64,000 nucleotides of DNA, from contig CM077116.1 of NCBI GenBank assembly GCA_039619475.1, forward strand, positions 173,815,863-173,879,862. Reading direction: 5' to 3'. The notes below the pieces were generated by a model. That model was not told the DNA's origin, ran no database searches, and saw only the letters and a list, made by a program, of their open reading frames with translations. The number at the start of each line of letters is the position of its first letter. Position 1 is the first letter of the stretch. Shown here in pieces: positions 55,411 to 64,000 of the stretch. The stretch comes from Icerya purchasi. Lineage: Eukaryota > Arthropoda > Insecta > Hemiptera > Monophlebidae. The position numbers and the translations under genes are program-made.

Positions 55411-57560
55411 CTGGTGGCGTCCATGCACCATTTTTAACTGCAATGATCATTATAGCACACGGGTCAGGGTGAAAAGACAAAAAAGGCTACTTTATAATTT
55501 ACTTATTAAGCTGTTAGTTCTAAGAAAAACGAGTAGCATTTGTACGCGCGTTGGGTCATTTGACAGTATAGTTGAAAGTGGAACACCGGCAAAGCAGGCG
55601 AACACTGCACATTGTTGTAACAGGTGTTCCACCGAAGGATACGATGAGCCGCAACAGAAAGGGCACGTGGGTGGGAGAAGAGTACCTTCACGTATATGTA
55701 ATTGTGCGAGATCGTCGTATGCCCAACTCGCAACCGATTTAACACAGCATATTCTCGACGCGTAAGGTAAAGAGGAGGAAACCATGGATCATCGGCTGTA
55801 AATTTTATGCTTTTCGTAAAAGATGGTTTCCTTTGCCATTGGCTAATTCACTCAGCCATCATATGGTCACGGAAATAAACCTTCACTTTGCCGGTTGGTG
55901 ACGCTGCAAATGGCATTGGTGCAAGCAGAGCCGATTTGGAAGTCAACTCGCTCGTTGCCTTGATGTTCCATATGACTCGGCACCCACAAGAACGTTACCT
56001 GATTTCTTGCTTGATGAAGTATCTTCAGCGTGTATAATTGCCCTTCAGAGCCAAGATATCCACGTTGTTCTGCGAGGAAATTGATTTTAGAGCCAAAGAG
56101 TCGGCTATTAAAAGTATGCTTTTATTCATACATCCTATCTGCAAGCAAGACACGAGGCTTCACAATTCTGCTTCCTGTACCGAGCAGTAATCATTTAGAC
56201 GCAACGAAGTTATTTCACTACCGATGTTATATGAGCACGCGGTTGCAGATGGGGAAATATGCGGGTCTGCTTTCTAAGCATCAGTGTATATGTGCAAAGA
56301 GTTGGAGGATGACTATTGAATTTTTTGGCGACACGGTGGGTTATGTTTGCAATCGGTCCACGAGTTATTGCCTCTAAGAGAGATGTATGTATATCCTTGC
56401 GGGGATGTCTTCCCAAGGGGGAAGTTGTAATAAGAGGTGTCAGGATTTGGCAATTGCACTCCGCTATCGATAGTTTGTTCTAATAATCCAGGAATTCGGT
56501 CACTAGAGAAAGACGGAAGCGGAACATCAGTAATGTTTGGAAAATAATTAATTTCGTACTGATGAAGGTCGTCGTCGTCGTCGTCGTCGTCGTCGCAGCT
56601 CTTGGAAATAGCGTGCAACTCATATGATCCTATTTCTGACATCCGTCACTGTTTTCTGAAATGTTTTGCTAATCAGATTCGATGTTACCATTTCCAGTCT
56701 TCTTCTCCCTCTGTAGGGTTTTCCTTGTATTTTTCCCTGTGCTGCGAAGGTACCAGTGGATTAAATCGCGCGCGGTAATAGAAGAACGGATCAGGGGAAG
56801 TGAGGGTATGGCACTAAGGAAACAAGCACTTGCTGATGGAGAAGTTCAGTGAAGACCAAAAATTAATCGGATGGATGTATGATGTATTGGATCAAGTGAA
56901 CTGAGTAACGACTGACTAGCCGAGGAGTACACCTGGAACCCATAAGTTAATCTGGAAAAGATAAGGGCTTTATAAATGGTGACGAGTAGCTCGGGATCAA
57001 TATTGAATTTAGGACTGGACAAGTATTTTATAATGGAGAGGTTCTTTATGCATTTATTTTTAAGCTTGGAAATATGAGTAGACCAGGACAGAGAGGAATC
57101 AAAAACTAGGAGAATTATTGAGACGAAGGCGAATTTCTTGGTTATCTCAATGCAGACGACTCCTGTGGAAGTTAACACATGGAGTGTTGAAAGAGGAGAA
57201 ATTTAGCCCATTGTGTACAGAATAGGTATACAGCTTATCTTGATTATAGATGAAGAGAAAGAACAATTTAGTAGGGTTAGGAAGATGTTTGATCATGAAA
57301 GAATGGATGACATCAACGTCAGGTGCACTATATTTCGTTTTATAGGTTAATTGATAGTTAAGTTCGGAAAGTGTGAACGGAAGAGTAAAATTGTCATCGC
57401 TCTCGGAAGAGAAAGATATCGGTAATTTCTTAGCTTTTGCTTTAAGAGGTAGGAAGTTAACACAGGGTATGAGGAAGATACTTTGGAATAGTGTGCCCCA
57501 AAAGCATCTGCTACAAACTGCGGGTCAGCAACCAAACTATTATTTATTAGCAAAGATAGG
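55411..57560 (-). pseudogene. I-like non-LTR retrotransposon, degenerate and internally deleted
   Basis: Minus strand, 5' to 3': linker before RT (VADAFGAHYSKVSSSYP, 57500), a jump over the RT palm to the thumb (VFDSSLSWSTHISKLKNKCIKNL, SRLTYGFQVYSSASQSL, 57090-56880), a poly-Asp insertion, then RNase H in decayed form. RNase H blocks: IYTDA (56280), VQEAEL, LIADSLALKS, and WVPSHMEHQGNERVD (56000), where the last Asp is intact. Then LNRLRVGHTTISHNYI and a PPTCPFCCG...VEHLLQQC zinc tail (55730-55600). The 3' UTR shares the ATAATG/GTAATAG block order with the 21.5-kb copy. It aligns block by block with the 19-21.5 kb element. Dead. Confidence 0.8.
56566..56598. repeat. (GTC)n trinucleotide repeat
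   Basis: About ten GTC/GAC units inside the degenerate I-like element. On the minus strand they encode poly-Asp; an expansion after inactivation is likely. Confidence 0.9.
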
Positions 57561-57589
57561 GATCTTTAAATGTTTATTAAAAATGAGAA

Positions 57590-57655
57590 CTTTATTTTCT
57601 CCTTCTTCCCATTTCTTCTTGGTTTAATGTGTTCCCTCGTTGACAAACCCATTAA
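57590..57655 (+). pseudogene. family A terminal fragment
   Basis: Reads TCTTGGTTTAATGTGTTCCC, GTTGACAAACCCATT and a short A-rich tail, the family A 3' terminus (consensus TTCTTGGGCCAATGTTCATG, GTTGACGAGCCCATT). Little coding sequence remains. Confidence 0.55.
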
Positions 57656-57659
57656 AAAC

Positions 57660-60650
57660 AAACGAAAATTATAATAATAATTAAAAAACATATCGAGGGA
57701 ACGTGTAAATTACTTATAAAATTTTTTGTGCTTTTCCGAAGACTTTTTTTTTTTTTTACATCTAGCATAAAAGTCTATTTCGCAGATCAATATTTAGAAA
57801 TAATTAAAATTAACTTGGTTGCTTTAATAAACTGAAGGACAGATTCCATTGCTGCCGGTGAGTGTTAGTAAGAATACTAATGACGACATTATAATTGCTG
57901 TTCCATAAGACTCGGTGATTTGAAAAGGCTAGGGTTGGCAAAATAAGCAGAATGTAGGGAGCGCAGTTCCGTGGACCATAAAGCCATGGGACAGGACTAT
58001 ATGTCCCCGGTTGTTTACAGACTGCTCAGAGCGCAGAACTTTGCGCAAGATATGTTTTCTACTGGCCACCACGTCTCAGTTGCGGCTTTAATGTTGCTCT
58101 AAGAAACGTCTGACAGGAGGGCCCCCCCCCCGTGCTCTTTCCATGCAGACGAGCATTTTGGCCAGGAACAAAGCTGACATACACGGTGTTGCGAATGAGG
58201 AGGCGTTTTCAGGTATGGGATAAAGCTGTTAAAAAGTTTAAGAGCTTGGGGACAGTTTCTGATCGGAAAAAATTTGCAATGACTCCCCTCCCCCCTCCCC
58301 CCGTGCATGAAAAATCTGTTTTTCATTCGAATAGACGTTCTCAGAAGCCGCCTTTCCGTTGAACGATGGTATTTTCTTCACTATTTTAGATTTGATTTCG
58401 GAGAGGTGTTTTTTTTTTTTATTTTTTTCGTTTTGTTTTATACTAAAGTTCGTCACTTTTAGGTATATATATATATTAATCAAAATTAACATTATCTATT
58501 CGACGTCCTCGATTTGAACTTTCAGAAGAATGCCGACGACCCGATTGCTTTATTTCGGTAGACTGCTACCCTTTAGGAGGAGAAACTTGCAGACAGGCTG
58601 GAAATCCGGAGGAATGACGTAAACCCAAGGTGTCGCCGTTTTGCAGTAGAAATTGTTTGTGCGAGGCTAGCAGAACGAGAACCATCAACAGAAAATGTGC
58701 GCGTATAAAAAGACATTAAAGGACGACGGTTAAAAAGTTTGCAAAGTTGTTTCTCTTTTACTTCGAGAAGAGGGGAGTGAAGAAGAATTTTACGAGCGGC
58801 GACGTCGCGGGGGGAGGGGGATTCATGAGAGAGACGTGTAGCCGGCTTGACCGAACTCGCCTATTTAGTTTACCTGCGGCCGATGATGAACAATAATACT
58901 TCAAGTTGACGGCGGACGCGCTGCGAAAGAATAACCGAGCGGCCGTAGTCGACTTCCGATGATAAAAGTTAAACAAAAATGCGCCGGCGCGAATTACGAA
59001 TTCCGTTTCGCATCGCACCAGCTCGTCGAAGCGCTTTCCATTTTTCATCATGTAGAAAGCTTTTAATTAGACTGTACAAATTAGATGATTCGCAAATTTC
59101 TCTTGCGAACCAGAAACAGACGTCGCAGCGTCCTTCACGTTCAATGGGAAAGAACGATAACGAAGAGACGAAGGCGAAGACAAAGACGAGGACAACGAAT
59201 AGCAACGTAGGAAGTTGAGCCCGCTTCGAAGTTCATCCTGGCATTGGTGTAGAGGCTGTTGGCGCAGCCGAATCTGCAGGACGGACGGCAGTTTCCGAAA
59301 CAGTGTACAAGTTGGGCGGCAAGAGTTGCGAAAGGAAGAAGTTACCGTCTGTTGTTGCTGCACAGTCTCGTCTGCTGGTTCATTGTCTTAAATATGCCGC
59401 TCCACTTTATCGCCGGCAGCCAACTCTGAAATTGTATTATGTAATTTCGAAAACAGTTTGCCGATTGAACTTTTCTTCAACAATACCGCCTTTCCAGCAA
59501 CGCCGCCGTTATTATTGCAATTTAATTTTCTCCTAAACTACTACGACGGCAACTGTTCTAGCGTTGCGAAAACAGCAGCAGCAGCAGCAGCAGCCTCGCA
59601 TAACCGACACCAGACCGTTCTGCCCTATCGAGAAATTAATTTACTTTAATTATTACCCGGATCCGGATCCGGCTCCGGCTCCGGCTCCCGGTTTCCCGAC
59701 ACGCGCGTCGCTTCCTTACACGACGATCGCTTTCCATTCCGAACGATCACTGACGGTGAGTACGCTATCGATGATAACGCGCCACAATATCCTTTCGTCT
59801 TCTTTGTCGCGGCGCAACGGAGAAACAACCGAACGTCGACGATTGCGGCGATATAATATGGAGCTGCGCTACTCGAAAGAGACCGGCAATTGCCGAATCA
59901 AGTGGAACGGATAATTTGTTTTCGCGATAATAGCGTCTATAACTTTCATGACCGATAGTAATCGCGGTGTCCTCGAGAATTTCCAGTCGCTATTGTGAAA
60001 TTCTAACGACGACATATACATACGTTACCAACTAATCGAGTTGACTGGTTCGGAAGAAAACTAAAAAAAAAACTCGGTCAATTGTTTGTATTTTATTCGG
60101 AAGATAAATATGCAAACTGTTTATTTTTCACGAAAATACGGCCCTCCGCTAGAAGAATAATACGAAAAATTTTATCGCTCTTATACAAAATCATAATTTT
60201 TGTAAGAGCGAAGAACGAACCTTTTTTTATTTAAGTGCGATCACCAAACTCTATAATTCGCTGATGAGCAGCCAAATTTACGGAAGATCGAAATGTCCTA
60301 AAACGGTTTTCGATAAATTCCGGCAAAGTTTTGAATCAGCTTTCGTACATAGCAGCAGAAGTCCTGTTCGTTCGTTTTCTACTCGATCATCTTCTACCTG
60401 CAGATGTTCACTTATCATCCCGTTATTGCTCAACATTTGTTTCATTCTCAGTTATCATCCGGCTATTCGACATCGTCCGGATTAACTATTCGCATTTGGG
60501 CATTTTCTGTAAAAAATTTTTATTATTTTCCATCATCTTCCTCTTTTTTTTTTTTTTTTTTTTTGTTTGAACTAACATCCGTACGAAGCTCTTTAAGAAG
60601 ACTATATTTATTTTTATATATTTATTTATTTATCAATTTCTTCATGCGTA
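57660..60650. other. GC-richer intergenic or host-gene-like DNA; nothing provable
   Basis: Between about 58500 and 59920 base composition rises and both strands carry overlapping short open frames. Suggestive single signals are TATAAAAAG at 58706-58714, a (CAG)n tract at 59571-59594, GGATCC/GGCTCC hexamer repeats at 59657-59688, and a good splice-donor consensus ACGGTGAGTAC at 59752-59762. Together they would fit a promoter and untranslated first exon, but no protein domain or acceptor is visible. Poly-C/poly-T tracts occur at 58121-58131 and 58410-58420. Confidence 0.3.
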
Positions 60651-60657
60651 GTAAAAA

Positions 60658-60798
60658 AGTTTAAAAATTCTCGATGGCCGGAAAAAAATCATTTCTTTTG
60701 AACTTCTGTTTCTTTTTCTCTCTCCAATTCCAGAGAGAGGAAACAGAAGTTTCAAAAGAAATGATGATTTTTTTCCGGTCATCGAGAATTATTAAACT
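60658..60798. repeat. 141-bp imperfect palindrome (long hairpin)
   Basis: The left arm (60658-60724) and right arm (60730-60798) are reverse complements apart from two mismatches and three small bulges (3, 1 and 4 bases). Shared blocks: AGTTTAA, AATTCTCGATG, CCGGAAAAAAATCA, TTTCTTTTGAA, CTTCTGTTTC, CTCTCTC; loop about AATTC. As RNA it would fold into one long stem. It could be a fold-back mobile element, a hairpin-RNA locus or a recent inverted duplication. Confidence 0.85.
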
Positions 60799-60961
60799 AA
60801 GTGGATAGGATAAGCATATTTTATGTTTTAATGTATATAAAGAAGCAAGGTAACTAGGATAGTTTCTTACCAAGTATACTTAACTTAATCGGTGAAAGAG
60901 GGGATGAAAAACGTGTAGTCCCCTCAGTCACCAAATGCGTAAGTAATAGTGAGTATGCTAA

Positions 60962-60965
<4 letters not shown>

Positions 60966-60998
<33 letters not shown>
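60966..60998. repeat. (TA)n microsatellite
   Basis: About 16 TA units. Confidence 0.9.
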
Positions 60999-61000
<2 letters not shown>

Positions 61001-61333
61001 TATATTAAAAAAAATTCAATGATACTTTAACAAAAATAAACAAATTTACGCGGAAGTAGAATTAATATAGATATAAATAAATACATATGTATATTTCTAT
61101 ATCTAAATATATATACAATCATATACAGCCTGTAGATAATCTAATCTAACCAGAAAGTTCATGGGAAGTAATGAACACACTCCTTGATTAGGGTTAACAT
61201 TTGGAATTCAGAGTGAATGGAGTGAAAATTTTAAGATTATGTCCAACACTTGAACTTCTTGATCATAGCAGACTCCGTATACAGTAAAACTTCTGCTATT
61301 TAGAAATACTTAAGCCCGACATATTTCGTATAC

Positions 61334-61335
<2 letters not shown>

Positions 61336-61396
<61 letters not shown>
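61336..61396. repeat. (AC)n(AT)n compound microsatellite
   Basis: About 16 AC units followed by about 13 AT units, directly upstream of a family A fragment. Confidence 0.9.
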
Positions 61397-61399
<3 letters not shown>

Positions 61400-61449
61400 T
61401 ATATTGGCCAATATAAATGTATGGGGAAAAAACGAGTTGAAAATTTCTT

Positions 61450-62570
61450 CATTTTTATCGGATGAGATTATTACACAATTATTGTAATTTTTCTTGCTTC
61501 CTTCACCTAATTAACTGCTTTTATTCTCCTGTTTCGCCTATAAACCCCATTCTATGCCGCGTCGTTAGATCGGAATTTTTACAAACTCTAAGCTCTTGTT
61601 TCTCCAATCACATTACAATCTATTCTGATGCGTTTTCAGGAGTCCAAGTGTAGTTAGTGCAGGCTTTATTTGCCTTTCTTTAAATCACTCTCGAGTCGAA
61701 CTTCCCTCCTTCTGTTCAATCATCTACAGTCCATTGCTATCCCGCATGCCCTTCTCTTCATCAGATCTTTATGACCCTCTCACATTTATTCTATCCGATT
61801 CTCAGAGCGTGCTGCAGGCTATTGCATCTCCTCTGTCTTCAACTGATTACGTTTTTATACGTTCTTTGATTCAAGATCTTTTCCTTTCTCATTTAATCCA
61901 GATTGATTTCTTACGGATTCCTGGTCACTCTAGAATAGAGAAGTAAACGAGTTAGCTGACTCGTTGGTTCGACTATCTTCTTCTTCCGGCAGGTTTTTTA
62001 CTGCATTTCCGTCCATCAATATTATTTTTTTGTCTACTGCTACGCATTATAAATTTTGGTTCAACTCCTACTCCTTCTCGTTCTCTAAGCCGGATTCTTT
62101 TTACTTGTCCATTCAACTTTCTCTTCTTCTCTATTCCCGGTTTTTGACTTCCGGTCTATGCGTTGCACCTTAGCGATATGCTTCCTGCGCTTTAGACACA
62201 GTTTGCTCCGTTCGTCGCTTTTTTAGTTCTCTCCCGCGCCATCTCCATATTGTCTTTCACATTTCTCCAACAGTCACTTTTTGTATGTAACCCTGATAAA
62301 CACACAATTTTTGAGTGCTCTTCGCTTTCAATGCAACGATCTTTTTTCTACTCCTTTCTTTTGTTCAGCAGTGTTTCCACTTCCTACAGCGTTGCATTTA
62401 TTCTCTTTCCCTTCCTTCTCTTTCACTCATCCAAGTCATACAAGCGTTTGATACATTTTTGTCGGATATTTCACGTCCCACAAAAATCTGGTTCTCTTTA
62501 TTCTCCTTTTCCCCTGTTCTTGGGCCAACAAACCCATTATTCGGGGAAAAAAAACAAAAAAAAAACTGTA
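61450..62570 (+). pseudogene. family A retrotransposon, RNase H and C-terminal fragment
   Basis: The plus strand across stops: HITIYSDAFSGVQV (RNase H motif 1), FILSDSQSVLQAIASPLSS (motif 3), FLRIPGHSRIEK...NELADSLVRLSS (motif 4, one frame change), SINIIFLSTATHYKFWF, CNPDKHTIFECSSLSMQR, then the terminus CTGTTCTTGGGCCAACA, AACCCATT and an A-rich tail to about 62570. The motif 2 Glu region is decayed. Colinear with the 36.5-kb copy but more degenerate. Begins just after the compound microsatellite. Confidence 0.78.
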
Positions 62571-64000
62571 TTTCGCCTTGAAATCACCGTCAACATTGTA
62601 TCAGGAGACAAAAAATCTTTGAGCGTTATTTATCTTTATAATCACAGTTGCGATAAATGTTGACGCTAGAAAACGTTTGACTGGTATTTGAAAAATTTAC
62701 ATCTTTTTTTTTTTTTTTTTTTTTTATTTAAGCCGAAACCGAAAAATACCACCGTGTCACGAACTAATAAAAAAAAAAAAAAGTTTATAACATTGCTTGT
62801 CTTGGCTGGGAAATAACACATTAAAAAGGCTACAAAAAGTAATTAACACCTGGCTTTAGAACGAATGGTATCACTGTATGAGAGATTGGGTGGTCAGGCA
62901 CTTACATTTCTAAAGGGAGATTCCGACGATGATGATATTATTTTTATAAAAAGCCGCTTCAATAACAGGTGTCTTTCGACACTTTTTCGGACCTGAGTTG
63001 ACTAACCTTCTTCTTCGAAATATATCTGCATTATACTCGAGCGCATATTTGTGTAATTATGTGAATATAGACAACTGGTCAACATAAACGCCGAGAATAA
63101 GTGTATGCTCCTCTTACCGTAGAATTATTTTCTGGCCAATCTCAATTAGATACTGTATTAATTAGTGAACTTGTTTTATTGCATCTTTTTGCATGGAAAT
63201 ACCTTTTAAACTCTGCCAGCCTGATAAGACTTGATAATGAAGGCACCTAGCTTATACTAAATACTTCAAAATTCTGCATTTTTATTAGTTAAAAAGAAAA
63301 CACCCATTTATGCGACTTTGCAAAATATAAATAAATGATTGTGATAACAGATTAAACAAATTACGAACATAGTCCTAACCGAGTGTGTACACTGCGGTGA
63401 ATTAGAGTCATTAATGTTGCAACCCAATGGCTTTCTGAATATACCATATTCGAGTTCTGCTGGGAACACAAGAAGTGTCAAATTCAATTAAAATTAATGT
63501 CAATCAAGCAGAAGATAAAACAAAAATATATATTTTTTTTTTTTTGGTGAACAGTGTTGTATGAATAGCGCCATGAGATAAGTAACGGACGGTATTGTGT
63601 AGTCAAGTTCTTTTCATAATTTATACTTAAGGGTCTCTGAAGTGGGAATTTTCTAGTACCTGGTGTACGGGTTAGTAACTTGCGAGAAGACACATCTCGA
63701 TTATGACACACTTCTGGATTGGTAATCTCTAACTGAACCAGCACGCTACCTGCTTTTCATATATATAGATACTCGTAAATTATTCAACTGTGAATACCGG
63801 TTGACACGTCACTTTTGTCGTAAATAATCGCGCACGGAAAATTTCCAGCCTCGAGAAATACGCGTTGAATAATCTGCCTTCAAAGACTCCGGATGAATTT
63901 TCTGTCGGTATGCTAGAAAAATACCAAAAAAACAAGATGAAATCGATTTATAAACATGGTTGAAAGACAGGGAAAATTTCGAAGTTCCCGTAATTTTAGT
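62571..64000. other. no recognisable gene; poly-T tracts
   Basis: AT-rich. Poly-T runs at about 62705-62725 and 63530-63545 could be reversed retroelement tails, but no coding remnants were read next to them. The frame at 63484-63744 has no known domain. Confidence 0.45.

Noticed and set aside
56313..56642. Poly-Asp protein
   Set aside because: A (GTC)n expansion inside a dead I-like element.
59564..59914. 116-codon frame with poly-Gln and Pro/Ala repeats as a host exon
   Set aside because: Its interesting composition comes from (CAG)n and hexamer repeats; a stop-free frame alone is not enough and no domain follows.

Overview
The window looks like AT-rich arthropod, most likely insect, nuclear DNA. 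The reasons are the mix of non-LTR retrotransposon clades (jockey, R1-like, I-like, RTE-like and CR1-like), Tc1/mariner elements, tRNA-derived SINEs, long A or T tails at retroelement 3' ends, and many (TA)n/(CA)n microsatellites. There is no operon structure, no bacterial gene, no CRISPR array and no confidently recognisable host gene. No species is claimed. All family calls come from reading motifs by eye, not from a search.

Layout. 0-4 kb: a tRNA-type SINE, unassigned DNA and a 33-bp minisatellite. 4.5-7.3 kb: an internally deleted non-LTR element and the 3' end of an I-like element. 8.9-15.1 kb: a '3'-family' retroelement fragment (called family A here), a CR1/L2-like RT remnant, a complete but dead Tc1 element with about 245-bp inverted repeats, two copies of a TA-flanked repeat, a degraded homeodomain-like stretch and a broken jockey element. 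17-22.2 kb: a SINE, an RTE remnant, a nearly open I-like RT-RNase H element with one amber codon, and family A. 22.3-26.7 kb: a nested stack in which a degenerate CR1-like element carries a mariner (TA duplication) and a young jockey (perfect 29-bp duplication). 26.7-31 kb: SINE, family A, then a family A element with ORF1 plus an ORF2 reduced to endonuclease and tail, next to a MULE transposase remnant. 32.4-42.6 kb: more family A, TA-flanked repeats, a jockey fragment, and an R1-like element broken by a family A insertion (13-bp duplication) and a piggyBac-like fragment.

44-50 kb holds the best preserved element: a CR1-like retrotransposon on the minus strand with a 982-residue endonuclease-RT ORF2 and an ORF1 carrying a coiled coil and an FP-type C-terminal domain. 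It sits inside an older RTE copy. 52.7-57.7 kb: an RTE remnant, family A pieces and a degenerate I-like element. 58-60 kb is more GC-rich and might contain host exon or promoter sequence, but nothing is provable. 60.7 kb has a 141-bp imperfect palindrome, and 61.4-62.6 kb another family A RNase H fragment.

Functionally the window is a transposon graveyard with a few younger insertions. Autonomous machinery (EN, RT, RNase H, transposase) is mostly broken. The CR1-like ORF2, the 25-kb jockey RT and the 19-kb I-like RT-RNase H are the only long open frames. The SINEs and the internally deleted family A element are non-autonomous and would need enzymes from elsewhere.
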